This document shows, one piece after another, positions 1 to 6,126 of a stretch of DNA of 6,126 bases. Positions within the stretch are counted from its first letter, which is position 1. Each line of letters begins with the position of its first letter. The notes under the pieces are model-generated. The model searched no databases, was not told the DNA's origin, and saw only the letters and a program-made list of their open reading frames with translations. A program made the position numbers and the translations under genes. Origin of the DNA: Flavobacteriaceae bacterium (lineage in GTDB: Bacteria > Bacteroidota > Bacteroidia > Flavobacteriales > Flavobacteriaceae); contig JABJFE010000164.1 of the NCBI GenBank assembly GCA_018662905.1, positions 1 through 6,126 of the forward strand. Direction: 5' to 3'.

Positions 1-218
1 ATAATTCAATCACAGACAAAAAAGAAAGAATTGAAAAGTTTGGACAATATGACCACGTAAGATTATATGGCATGGACTATTTTGAAAGACTCAAAAAAGT
101 TGGGTTTGAGTTAGAGCAGATTAAATATGCATCAAATTACAATAAAAAGGATATAAAAAAATTTGGAATAATTGAAAATGAGATTATTCCTTTGTGTAAA
201 AAATTAATCAAAAATTAA
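1..218 (+). CDS. C-terminal end of a probable class I SAM-dependent methyltransferase (partial)
   Basis: The gene is open from the left edge; the first full codon is at base 3, and 71 residues precede the TAA at 216-218. The visible part carries FGQYDHVRLYG (residues 13-23) followed by DYFERLKKVGF (25-35). As I recall it, this block typifies the C-terminus of a group of small Methyltransf_11-type proteins in Bacteroidota, where it follows the Rossmann core. The SAM-binding motifs themselves lie outside the window, so the enzyme class rests on this tail alone and the substrate is unknown. The end is Lys/Ile-rich (CKKLIKN). The gene runs towards apbE, and its last 15 bases overlap the 3' end of apbE on the other strand. 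It does not belong to the nqr operon. Membership of the methyltransferase group is likely, but a search with the full protein would decide. Confidence 0.72.
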   Translation, partial: NSITDKKERIEKFGQYDHVRLYGMDYFERLKKVGFELEQIKYASNYNKKDIKKFGIIENEIIPLCKKLIKN

Positions 219-224
219 TTTTTT
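198..224. terminator. A/T-only perfect inverted repeat at the convergent gene ends, possible bidirectional terminator
   Basis: Bases 198-208 (AAAAAATTAAT) are the exact reverse complement of 214-224 (ATTAATTTTTT), with a 5-base loop CAAAA at 209-213. On either strand the hairpin ends in six T, as in an intrinsic terminator, and it lies where transcripts of the plus-strand methyltransferase gene and the minus-strand nqr-apbE operon meet. The stem holds no G-C pair, so it would be weak, and chance is a concern in DNA this AT-rich. Both stop codons (204-206 minus strand, 216-218 plus strand) lie inside the arms. The structure is certain from the sequence; its function as a terminator is inferred. 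Confidence 0.45.
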
Positions 225-1202
225 AAAACCAGAACTGTAATAAGTTTGAATTTTATTATTTGAATCAGAATAAATAATCATTCCATCTAAAGATTTATTT
301 TCATTAATTAAACTGATAGATTTGTCAAGAGGCATAGCCATAAATGCTGTTGCATAAGCATCTGCAGTCATACAATTATTAGCTATTACAGAAGTTGCGA
401 AAACATTTGTTTGATTTGCACTACCATTATTAGGATTAATAGTATGCACTATTCTAACACCAGTTTGTGGATCAATCAAAAATTTTCTATAATTACCAGA
501 GCTAGCAAGTGCTTTGTTTTTTAAAAAAATCTTTTGCTTTGTGTTTTCAGGTATTAACGGATCCGAAATTCCAACTTTCCATCTAGAATTGGTTATAATA
601 TTGATTCCACTAGCATACATTTCGCCTCCAATTTCAATTAAATGATTGGAAATATTATTTGCTTTTAAAGACTTAGACAATAAATCAACACAATATCCTT
701 TGGCTATTGCATTAAAATCAAGATACATTCCTTTATTTAGTTCAACTGATCTATTGTTTAGTGACACTTTTTCGAAACCAATAAAGCTCATAATACTGTC
801 TACATTTACAGAATATTTGGGGATTGTATTAGGACCTAGTCCATAAGCATTAGTAAGAATGCCAGCTGTTGGATCAAAATAACCTTGAGTGTTATTCCAA
901 ATTAGTTTTGACTTATTAAATACATTAATAAAATTATCATCAACTTCAATTAAATTATTTCCTTTATTAATTTTAGATATATCAGAACTAGGAATATAAG
1001 TTGAAAGAGATTTATTTAAGTCGAAAAAAATAGAGTCGGTTATAGATTCTAAATTTTTTAAAGGCTTTACTGAATTATATATAATAGTAAACTTTGTTCC
1101 TAATGCATATCCAGAGTAAGAATAAGAATTATAAGTATTGGTACAACTAAATAAAAAACTTACAAAGAATAAAAAACTAATTAATCTTCTCGATACCCTC
1201 AT
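204..1202 (-). CDS. apbE: FAD:protein FMN transferase, lipoprotein (Na+-NQR flavinylation)
   Basis: ApbE moves FMN from FAD to a Thr of its target by a Mg2+-dependent phosphoester transfer outside the cytoplasmic membrane. Its targets here should be NqrC and NqrB of the same operon. The 332-residue protein starts with a basic, hydrophobic signal ([13 protein letters not shown]) ending in LFSC, with Cys20 as the likely lipidated residue; Phe at the -2 position makes the lipobox imperfect. Family blocks follow in order: GTKFTI (35-40), LSTYIPSSDISKIN (66-79), GYFDPTAGILTNAYGLGP (107-124), LDFNAIAKGYCVD (161-173), IEIGGEMYASG (189-199), ALASSGNYRKF (231-241), HTINPNNG (253-260), and TADAYATAFMAMP (279-291) with the probable metal ligand Asp281. 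The length is normal and nothing is missing. The ATG at 1202 lies 26 bases inside the preceding small gene, and I see no Shine-Dalgarno sequence. The stop overlaps the convergent methyltransferase gene. Confidence 0.96.
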   Translation of the reverse strand: MRVSRRLISFLFFVSFLFSCTNTYNSYSYSGYALGTKFTIIYNSVKPLKNLESITDSIFFDLNKSLSTYIPSSDISKINKGNNLIEVDDNFINVFNKSKLIWNNTQGYFDPTAGILTNAYGLGPNTIPKYSVNVDSIMSFIGFEKVSLNNRSVELNKGMYLDFNAIAKGYCVDLLSKSLKANNISNHLIEIGGEMYASGINIITNSRWKVGISDPLIPENTKQKIFLKNKALASSGNYRKFLIDPQTGVRIVHTINPNNGSANQTNVFATSVIANNCMTADAYATAFMAMPLDKSISLINENKSLDGMIIYSDSNNKIQTYYSSGFKKLIFD

Positions 1203-1572
1203 AATTTATAATATAACTTGAATTCTTAAACAAAGGTAATTCATAATCATCAGAATTGGCTAATCCGACTTTTGCGCACAATAATTTGGCATCAAATTTT
1301 GTACAGTGATCTAAAATTTTATTAAGATTTTTAATCTCAAATGTTTTGGGATTTTCAGGATAAAGAATAGCTTTTACTATTATAAAGTACAATTGTTTAT
1401 TTTTTGTACATACAAACTGAGGGTTTTTTTCTAAAGAACTATTAATTGATAAAAATTCATAATTATCTTTTTCAAGATCTTTGCCAATGATATTCATTGC
1501 TAATCTATGAAGCTCTTCTTTGCCTAATGGAACTGGTAATAAATTATCCTCCAAAGTCGTCAAATCTGACAT
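1177..1572 (-). CDS. Small protein of unknown function encoded in the nqr operon, possible inactive PD-(D/E)XK-like fold
   Basis: This 131-residue protein has no signal peptide or membrane segment and should be cytosolic. I believe similar small proteins follow nqrF in other Bacteroidota, sometimes labelled as an NqrF-type subunit, but it has no NqrF domain and I know of no proven function. Predicted order: helix ([18 protein letters not shown], 17-34), strand (YEFLSIN, 38-44), strand (PQFVCTK, 51-57), strand ([10 protein letters not shown], 61-70), helix (about 79-93), strand ([11 protein letters not shown], 95-105), and an end with IINYEGI. It has three Cys (55, 90, 99), not spaced as a metal site. 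The ATG at 1572 is preferred; an ATG eight codons upstream (1596) is also possible. The gene overlaps the nqrF end by 29 bases and the apbE start by 26, in different frames, so it is most likely translated together with them. The coding call is firm; the fold is a guess. Confidence 0.85.
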   Translation of the reverse strand: MSDLTTLEDNLLPVPLGKEELHRLAMNIIGKDLEKDNYEFLSINSSLEKNPQFVCTKNKQLYFIIVKAILYPENPKTFEIKNLNKILDHCTKFDAKLLCAKVGLANSDDYELPLFKNSSYIINYEGIEKIN

Positions 1573-2842
1573 TTTCTGGTGGAACTCCAAAATCATCAGC
1601 CATTTTTTCTATTGCTTGATTCATAAGAGGTGGACCACAAAAGTATACTTCTATATCTTCAGGATTTTCGTGATAATTTAAATAGTTGTCTATAACAGTT
1701 TGATGAACAAATCCAGTGAATCCATCACCTTCTCCTTCTAAACCGTCCTTAACTTTCCAACCATCTTCTTCAGATGGTTCTGAAAGAGCTATGTAAAATT
1801 TAAAATTTGGAAAATCCTTTTCGAGTGCCTTAAAGTGGTCTACGTAAAATAGTTCTCTTTTAGATCTCCCTCCATACCAAAAACTAACCTTTCTTCCAGT
1901 CTTAAGTGTTCTAAAAAGATGATATAAATGAGATCTCATAGGAGCCATGCCTGCACCACCACCGACATATAACATTTCTGCTTCAGATTCATTTATAAAA
2001 AACTCTCCGAAAGGACCTGAAATTGTTACTTTATCTCCAGGCTTTTTTGAAAAAATATAAGATGAAGCAACACCAGGATTTACATCCATCCAATTGTTAG
2101 TAGCTCTATCCCAAGGCGGAGTGGCAATTCTAACGTTTAACATAATTTCTTTACCTTCAGCTGGGTAAGAAGCCATTGAATAAGCTCGTTCAACTGATTC
2201 ACTATTTTTCATTTTTAAATCCCAAAGCTTAAACTTGTCCCATTCTAATTGAAATTTATTTGGCTCACCAGGGTGTTCTTCGGGGTGAGACTCAATATTC
2301 ATATCTTTAAAATCTATATCACACTCAGGAATTTCGATTTGAATATAACCACCTGCTTTATAACCCATGTCTTCGGGAATTTTAACAACAAATTCTTTAA
2401 TGAATGATGCTACATTCCAATTTCTAACAACTGTTCCCTCCCACTTTTTTATTCCAAAAACTTCCTCAGGAACTTGAATAATCATGTCTTGTTTAACCTT
2501 AACTTGACATCCTAATCTCCATCCTTCTGCAATTTCTTTTCTAGAAAAATGAGGTGTTTCAGTTGGTAATATTTCACCACCGCCCTCACTAATAACACAC
2601 TTACATTGCACACAAGTACCACCTCCTCCACAAGCTGATGGTAAGAATATTTTATTATTACTTAAAGTTGAAAGAAGAGTGTCTCCTGAGTTCACCTCAA
2701 CTTCATTTTCGCCATTAACTAATAACCTAACAGGGCCTGAAGGGACTAATTTAGCCTTAACCCCAAGTAACATCCCTACTAAAAGAAAAATAATTCCTAA
2801 AAAAATTATAATACTAAATAAAATATAAGTTGAAATTGTCAT
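1544..2842 (-). CDS. nqrF: Na+-translocating NADH:quinone reductase subunit F (NADH dehydrogenase, 2Fe-2S and FAD)
   Basis: NqrF is the entry point of Na+-NQR. It oxidises NADH at the cytosolic face and passes electrons through FAD and a 2Fe-2S centre towards NqrD/NqrE. The 432 residues comprise one N-terminal membrane helix (about 6-28), a plant-type ferredoxin domain with Cys71, Cys77, Cys80 and Cys112, and a ferredoxin-NADP reductase-like module. That module has the FAD motif RAYSMAS (219-225), the nucleotide motif [11 protein letters not shown] (294-304), YFCGPPLMN (400-408) with Cys402, and the terminal DDFGG. Vibrio NqrF has about 408 residues; the extra length sits mainly in an acidic, His-containing insert near 178-207 and a Gly/Glu-rich loop near 361-373. 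The ATG lies 8 bases after the nqrE stop. Related oxygenase reductases share the two domains, but the membrane anchor and the operon decide for NqrF. Confidence 0.98.
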   Translation of the reverse strand: MTISTYILFSIIIFLGIIFLLVGMLLGVKAKLVPSGPVRLLVNGENEVEVNSGDTLLSTLSNNKIFLPSACGGGGTCVQCKCVISEGGGEILPTETPHFSRKEIAEGWRLGCQVKVKQDMIIQVPEEVFGIKKWEGTVVRNWNVASFIKEFVVKIPEDMGYKAGGYIQIEIPECDIDFKDMNIESHPEEHPGEPNKFQLEWDKFKLWDLKMKNSESVERAYSMASYPAEGKEIMLNVRIATPPWDRATNNWMDVNPGVASSYIFSKKPGDKVTISGPFGEFFINESEAEMLYVGGGAGMAPMRSHLYHLFRTLKTGRKVSFWYGGRSKRELFYVDHFKALEKDFPNFKFYIALSEPSEEDGWKVKDGLEGEGDGFTGFVHQTVIDNYLNYHENPEDIEVYFCGPPLMNQAIEKMADDFGVPPENVRFDDFGG

Positions 2843-2850
2843 AAAAATAA

Positions 2851-3465
2851 TTAAAGTTTAATTCCCATAAAGCTCATAAAACCAATTGCCATTAGTCCAG
2901 TTATAATAAATGTTATTCCTAATCCCTTTAGAGGGGCTGGAACGTTAGAGTATGCTATTTTTTCACGTATAGCAGCAATAGCAACAATAGCTAAAAGCCA
3001 ACCTATTCCAGATCCAAATCCGTAAATAGCTGATTCTGTAATTCCTGAAAAATCTTTAATCTGCATAAAAAGTGATCCTCCAAGAATAGCACAATTCACA
3101 GCAATTAATGGTAAAAATATTCCAAGAGCTCCATATAAAGCTGGAGAGAATTTTTCAACAATCATTTCAACTAATTGAACCATAGAAGCTATAACTGCTA
3201 TGAACATAATAAAACTTAAAAAACTCAAATCAAGTTCTGCATATTCTGGACCTATCCATTTTAGTGCCCCTGCTTGTAAAAGATATTGATCAATTAAAAA
3301 GTTTAATGGAACAGTAATAGTTAATACAAAAATTACTGCAAAACCCATTCCAATTGATGTTTTTACAGTTTTAGAAACAGCTAAATAAGAACACATTCCT
3401 AAGAAATATGCAAAAACCATGTTTTCTATGAAAATACTTTTAATAAATAAATTTGCGTAATCCAT
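2851..3465 (-). CDS. nqrE: Na+-translocating NADH:quinone reductase subunit E
   Basis: NqrE is an integral membrane subunit that pairs with NqrD around a symmetry axis. Two Cys from each hold an iron centre that carries electrons across the membrane from NqrF to NqrC. I place the start at the ATG at 3465, giving 204 residues that begin [16 protein letters not shown], which aligns with the Vibrio start [17 protein letters not shown]. The frame could extend to a TTG at 3489 inside nqrD, but the extra eight residues (MNKDKNNI) match nothing I know. Counted from the ATG, the iron ligands are Cys25 ([12 protein letters not shown]) and Cys125 ([11 protein letters not shown]). Glu100 in VQLVEMI lies 25 residues before the second Cys, as Glu95 does in Vibrio, where it is implicated in Na+ transport. 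About six membrane helices are apparent. A weak AAGGA lies 13 bases before the ATG. NqrE is paralogous to RnfA, but the neighbours show Nqr. Confidence 0.97.
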   Translation of the reverse strand: MDYANLFIKSIFIENMVFAYFLGMCSYLAVSKTVKTSIGMGFAVIFVLTITVPLNFLIDQYLLQAGALKWIGPEYAELDLSFLSFIMFIAVIASMVQLVEMIVEKFSPALYGALGIFLPLIAVNCAILGGSLFMQIKDFSGITESAIYGFGSGIGWLLAIVAIAAIREKIAYSNVPAPLKGLGITFIITGLMAIGFMSFMGIKL

Positions 3466-3475
3466 TATATTGTTT

Positions 3476-4096
3476 TTATCCTTGTTCAATAAGTTTTCTG
3501 TTTCTTGATCTTTGTACCCAAATAATTAGACCAACAGTAATCAATGCCATTGGAGATAATAGCATTAGACCATTATCTACATAACCCATTTCATAAATGA
3601 AATCAGGAATAGCTTGTATGCCTAATAGTTTGCCAGACCCTAAAAGTTCTCTAAAAAAGGCGACCAATATCAAAATCCATGCATATCCAAATGCATTTCC
3701 TACTCCATCCAAAAACGATCTCCAAACTCCATTTCCAAGAGCAAAAGCTTCTAGTCTTCCCATTACAATACAATTAGTAATAATAAGTCCAATAAAAATT
3801 GATAATTCTTTACTAACATCATATGCATAGGCCCTTAAAACTTGATCAACCAATACAACCATAGAAGCTACTACTACGAGTTGAACTATTATTCTTATTC
3901 TATTTGGAATTAAATCTCTTAAAATTGAAATAGTGACGTTACTAGCTGCCATTACTGCAATCACTGACAAACTCATTACAATAGCTGCTTTAAGTTGAAC
4001 TGTAATTGCAAGAGCGGAACATATTCCAAGAACTTGAACAGTAATTGGATTATTATCATCTAAAGGATCAGTCAGTAAAACTTTATTTTTAGACAT
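3476..4096 (-). CDS. nqrD: Na+-translocating NADH:quinone reductase subunit D
   Basis: NqrD is the membrane partner of NqrE and supplies the other two Cys of the intramembrane iron centre. The protein has 206 residues, close to the family length, with about six hydrophobic helices and a basic C-terminus ([12 protein letters not shown]). The ligands are Cys26 in [12 protein letters not shown] and Cys109 in [11 protein letters not shown], equivalent to Cys29 and Cys112 of Vibrio. At the same offset of three, Asp130 in [14 protein letters not shown] should match Vibrio Asp133, an acidic residue implicated in Na+ uptake. [14 protein letters not shown] (147-160) is another strong family block. The ATG follows the nqrC stop after one base (TAA-T-ATG), so translation is probably coupled. 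The paralogue RnfE is excluded by the neighbouring nqrA, nqrC and nqrF. Confidence 0.97.
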   Translation of the reverse strand: MSKNKVLLTDPLDDNNPITVQVLGICSALAITVQLKAAIVMSLSVIAVMAASNVTISILRDLIPNRIRIIVQLVVVASMVVLVDQVLRAYAYDVSKELSIFIGLIITNCIVMGRLEAFALGNGVWRSFLDGVGNAFGYAWILILVAFFRELLGSGKLLGIQAIPDFIYEMGYVDNGLMLLSPMALITVGLIIWVQRSRNRKLIEQG

Positions 4097-4097
4097 A

Positions 4098-4859
4098 TTA
4101 GTTAAGATTTAATTTATTATTTGACACTACAGCAATACTATTAGTTGACTTTATAAACTCAAAATAAGGCACATAATGTGTAATTCTTTCTTTAATCATA
4201 TCAGTAACTCCATCTCCTGTAATTGTAGCTCCAGAAATAGCATCAACTTCATGATCCGTTTTGTCAAGGTTTGAAGGATCATTATTAGTTTTTGACACAG
4301 TTATGCCCATAAGGTTACTGTTAGAATCAAAAAGTTTTTCATCCGTAAATCTTTCAATAAACCAATCTTGAGTAATTTCAGCCCCAAGTCCTGCAGTTTC
4401 ACCAACATGGTCAAAGACTACCCCTTTGATTGTATTTAAATCTTCTTTTAAAGAAATATATCCAAAAATCGCATTCCAAAGACCATTTCCTCTTATTGGA
4501 ATTATATAAAATTTCTCAGAATCAATTTCAGCAACATACAAAGGAAAATCTTGTGTTTCAGGTGATTTTTTTAATTCTAGAGCAAGTTTAACATCTTTAA
4601 AAACATTGACTGAATTATCTATTGAACCGTCGCTTTGAATAGCTAACTGCTCTTTGACATATTGATTAAATAGTTTTTCAGCTCCTTCCCTATCTGTCTG
4701 AATTCCAACAGTTGAAAGAATATTTTGCATTTTTTCTTTTCTTACATTTTCATTTTGCAAATCTTTTAAAGAAAAAGAAGTGTATGCTAATACTGATGCT
4801 ACTACAAAAACCATTAAAGTAGCAAATGTAAAAGTGTAAACGTTTGAGTCTCTGTTCAT
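4098..4859 (-). CDS. nqrC: Na+-translocating NADH:quinone reductase subunit C (covalent FMN)
   Basis: NqrC carries one covalently bound FMN on the periplasmic side and relays electrons from the NqrD/NqrE iron centre to NqrB. The 253-residue protein has one N-terminal membrane helix (about 8-27, YTFTFATLMVFVVASVLAYT) and then a soluble FMN-binding domain. Conserved blocks are IPIRGNGLWNAIFGYISL (120-137), GETAGLGAEI (153-162) and the flavinylation motif DAISGATITGDGV, in which Thr212 should be the residue esterified by ApbE (Vibrio Thr225 region). The poorly conserved segment 30-105 is Lys/Glu-rich. The ATG is one base after the nqrB stop, again TAA-T-ATG, with no Shine-Dalgarno sequence. RnfG is the related alternative, but it is shorter and occurs with RnfB/RnfC, which are absent here. 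Confidence 0.97.
   Translation of the reverse strand: MNRDSNVYTFTFATLMVFVVASVLAYTSFSLKDLQNENVRKEKMQNILSTVGIQTDREGAEKLFNQYVKEQLAIQSDGSIDNSVNVFKDVKLALELKKSPETQDFPLYVAEIDSEKFYIIPIRGNGLWNAIFGYISLKEDLNTIKGVVFDHVGETAGLGAEITQDWFIERFTDEKLFDSNSNLMGITVSKTNNDPSNLDKTDHEVDAISGATITGDGVTDMIKERITHYVPYFEFIKSTNSIAVVSNNKLNLN
4224..4235 (-). other. nqrC: Codons of the ApbE flavinylation motif SGAT in NqrC
   Basis: These four codons encode Ser209-Gly210-Ala211-Thr212, preceded by Asp206 (DAISGAT). This fits the ApbE target pattern Dxx(S/T)GAT, and Thr212 is the expected FMN acceptor. It is a canonical site, and useful for comparison with the variant site in NqrB. Confidence 0.93.
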
Positions 4860-4860
4860 A

Positions 4861-6018
4861 TTAAGCTACGTTTAAATTAGAATTTAATTTTCTGTTTAAT
4901 CTTTTTTTGATGTTAGATTCGATAACATAGTGATCAATTGTTGGAGCGAATACATTCATAAGTAAAATCGCCAACATAACTCCTTCAGGATAAGCTGGAT
5001 TAAAAACTCGTATTAAAATACAGAATAACCCGACCAGAACACCATAGATCCATTTACCTTTCGTAGTTTGAGCTGCTGAAACAGGATCAGTAGCCATAAA
5101 TACCACACCAAAAGCAAACCCACCAACAATTAAATGATTGAACCAGCTAAAATTCATTAATTCATTAGCTCCCCACAAATTGAATAAAAGTCCGGTTACA
5201 GCAGCACCTACAACACTTCCTAACATTATCCTCCAACTTCCAACTCCAGTAAAAATTAAAATAAATGCGCCTATTAAAACCATAAGGGTAGAAGTCTCGG
5301 CAATTGAGCCAGGAATAGCACCGTAAAACATCTGAGAAACGTCGTATGGAATTGTACTTTCACCAGATGCTAACATACCTAATATAGTTTCACCAGAAAC
5401 ACCATCAACATTTGAAGCTTCAGAAACCCATACTTTATTTCCTGACATATAAGTTGGATAAGCAAAAAACGCAAAAGCTCTAGCAGTAAGAGCAGGATTT
5501 AAAATATTCATACCTGTACCACCAAATGCCTCTTTACCTATTAAGACTGCAAAAGCTACAGAAAGTCCAACCATCCACAAAGGAATATCGACTGGCATAA
5601 TCATAGGTATTAAAAGACCTGTTACCAAATAGCCCTCATTTACCTCATGTCCTCTAAATATTGCGAATGCAAATTCAATTGCAAGTCCAACAATGTAAGA
5701 AACAGCAATCATAGGAACTATTTTAATAGATCCATGTATAATTGCATCAAGTGTTGTAAAAGCAGAACCTAGTTGAGAGTAATACTGAAATCCTGTATTA
5801 TAAATTCCATATAACAAAGCAGGTAACAAAGCTACAATAACTGTAATCATTGTTCTTTTTAAATCAACAGCATCTCTGATGTGTGCTCCATGTTTAGTAG
5901 TGTGATTAGGAACAAATAAAAAAGTATCAAAAGCATTTACAGCGGGTGCATACTTTTCAAATTTTTCCCCTTTACCAAAAGGTTTTTTTACAGTATCTAA
6001 AATTTTTCTAATATTCAT
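4861..6018 (-). CDS. nqrB: Na+-translocating NADH:quinone reductase subunit B (FMN, riboflavin, quinone site)
   Basis: NqrB is the largest membrane subunit. It carries a covalent FMN and riboflavin, forms the Na+ path and takes part in quinone reduction. The protein has 385 residues (Vibrio about 410) with a cytosolic N-terminus (DTFLFVPNHTTKHGAHIRDAVDLKRTM, 31-57) and about ten hydrophobic segments. Strong family blocks are VNEGYLVTG (126-134), KEAFGGTGMNILNPALTARAFAFFAYP (162-188), GSIAETSTL (237-245), MATDPVSAAQT (308-318) and RVFNPAYPEGVMLAILLMNVFAPTIDH (337-363). Asp311 and Asp362 are 51 residues apart, as are Vibrio Asp346 and Asp397, acids implicated in Na+ transport; Glu128 should match Glu144. 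The FMN acceptor Thr211 is kept, but the site reads DGVSGET, with Glu210 where Ala is expected. The gene starts 14 bases after the nqrA stop codon, with no Shine-Dalgarno sequence. RnfD is the related alternative, excluded by context. Confidence 0.98.
   Translation of the reverse strand: MNIRKILDTVKKPFGKGEKFEKYAPAVNAFDTFLFVPNHTTKHGAHIRDAVDLKRTMITVIVALLPALLYGIYNTGFQYYSQLGSAFTTLDAIIHGSIKIVPMIAVSYIVGLAIEFAFAIFRGHEVNEGYLVTGLLIPMIMPVDIPLWMVGLSVAFAVLIGKEAFGGTGMNILNPALTARAFAFFAYPTYMSGNKVWVSEASNVDGVSGETILGMLASGESTIPYDVSQMFYGAIPGSIAETSTLMVLIGAFILIFTGVGSWRIMLGSVVGAAVTGLLFNLWGANELMNFSWFNHLIVGGFAFGVVFMATDPVSAAQTTKGKWIYGVLVGLFCILIRVFNPAYPEGVMLAILLMNVFAPTIDHYVIESNIKKRLNRKLNSNLNVA
5386..5397 (-). other. nqrB: Codons of the variant flavinylation motif SGET in NqrB
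   Basis: The codons TCT-GGT-GAA-ACT encode Ser208-Gly209-Glu210-Thr211 within VDGVSGETILG, aligned with DGYSGATALS of Vibrio NqrB. The acceptor Thr, the preceding Ser-Gly and the Asp at the start of the motif are kept, so flavinylation is still likely. The Ala to Glu change would be one base (GCA to GAA). Whether it is common in this lineage cannot be decided from the window. Confidence 0.85.
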
Positions 6019-6031
6019 TTATAACTATTTT

Positions 6032-6126
6032 TTATCCAACTTCTAAAACCATTAAATCTAATCCCTCTCTTATTATTTTTTGAGCTTCAATTTTAGAGGA
6101 AGAAGAATAATCAATTAATGCAAAAT
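6032..6126 (-). CDS. nqrA: Na+-translocating NADH:quinone reductase subunit A, C-terminal end (partial)
   Basis: Only the last 30 residues and the TAA (6034-6032) are inside the window; the gene continues past the right edge. The tail reads SSSSKIEAQKIIREGLDLMVLEVG, which matches the conserved C-terminus of NqrA (Vibrio: SKIEVQEIIRKGLDLMVKEMG, from memory). NqrA is the peripheral cytosolic subunit that contacts NqrB and NqrF and was long discussed as a quinone-binding subunit. A gap of 13 bases separates its stop from the nqrB ATG, consistent with the usual nqrABCDEF order. The operon promoter should lie upstream of this gene and is not visible. Confidence 0.93.
   Translation of the reverse strand, partial: FALIDYSSSSKIEAQKIIREGLDLMVLEVG

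Noticed and set aside
646..846. Plus-strand open frame antisense to apbE; similar ones at 3597-3830 (antisense to nqrD) and 5138-5326 (antisense to nqrB)
   Set aside because: Each lies wholly opposite a gene with clear family motifs, has no recognisable domain, and is explained by low stop density opposite the coding strand.
1231..1238. TACCTTTG on the minus strand, matching the Bacteroidota -7 element TAnnTTTG, 29 bases before the apbE start
   Set aside because: I see no matching TTG -33 element at the right distance, it lies in coding sequence, and such a short motif is common by chance in DNA this AT-rich. An internal apbE promoter remains possible but unsupported.
1547..1552. GGAGGA on the minus strand at the nqrF end, resembling a strong Shine-Dalgarno sequence
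   Set aside because: It encodes the conserved Gly-Gly of the NqrF C-terminus, and no ATG, GTG or TTG in frame with the small gene lies at a usable distance downstream.
1573..1596. ATG at 1596 as the start of the small gene
   Set aside because: Possible, but it lengthens the overlap with nqrF to 53 bases and adds eight residues with no support. The ATG at 1572 is simpler. Neither has a clear ribosome binding site.
3466..3489. Longer nqrE starting at a TTG inside nqrD
   Set aside because: It adds MNKDKNNI before the ATG at 3465. The family start ([16 protein letters not shown]) aligns with the ATG, so the extension is most likely not translated as nqrE.
2851..6018. Rnf complex instead of Nqr
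   Set aside because: NqrB, C, D and E are paralogous to RnfD, G, E and A. However, the NqrA tail, a full NqrF with ferredoxin and FAD domains, and the absence of RnfB/RnfC fix the complex as Na+-NQR.

Overview
The window is the 3' part of a Na+-translocating NADH:quinone oxidoreductase (Na+-NQR) operon, read on the minus strand. From high to low coordinates it holds the last 30 codons of nqrA, complete nqrB, nqrC, nqrD, nqrE and nqrF, a small conserved-looking gene of unknown function, and apbE (flavin transferase). At the far left, on the plus strand, is the 3' end of an unrelated gene that looks like a class I SAM-dependent methyltransferase. It converges on apbE and overlaps it by 15 bases.

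The organism is probably a low-GC Bacteroidota, most likely a marine flavobacterium-like lineage. The reasons are the strongly AT-rich DNA in all genes, the near absence of Shine-Dalgarno sequences, Nqr proteins with Bacteroidota-like lengths and insertions (NqrF 432 aa, NqrB 385 aa), a lipoprotein ApbE, and the extra small gene after nqrF. This assignment rests on recall of family sequences, not on a search.

How the genes work together: NqrF (2Fe-2S, FAD) oxidises cytosolic NADH. Electrons pass through the Fe centre held by four Cys of NqrD and NqrE to the FMN of NqrC, then to FMN and riboflavin in NqrB and to the quinone, while Na+ is pumped out. ApbE, exported as a lipoprotein, attaches FMN to Thr residues of NqrC and NqrB from FAD. 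Every expected metal and flavin ligand can be seen. The one departure is the NqrB FMN site, which reads SGET instead of SGAT.

The operon is very compact. Gaps are 13, 1, 1, 10 and 8 bases from nqrA to nqrF, followed by overlaps of 29 bases (nqrF/small gene) and 26 bases (small gene/apbE). The operon promoter must lie beyond the right edge. No stretch above 300 bases lacks a gene, and I see no RNA gene, mobile element, CRISPR or origin. This is mainly a conserved housekeeping energy locus, and I do not see a new system. The points most worth a second look are the small gene, whose predicted order of secondary structure resembles an inactivated PD-(D/E)XK nuclease core; the NqrB SGET site; and a perfect 11-bp inverted repeat that holds both convergent stop codons.
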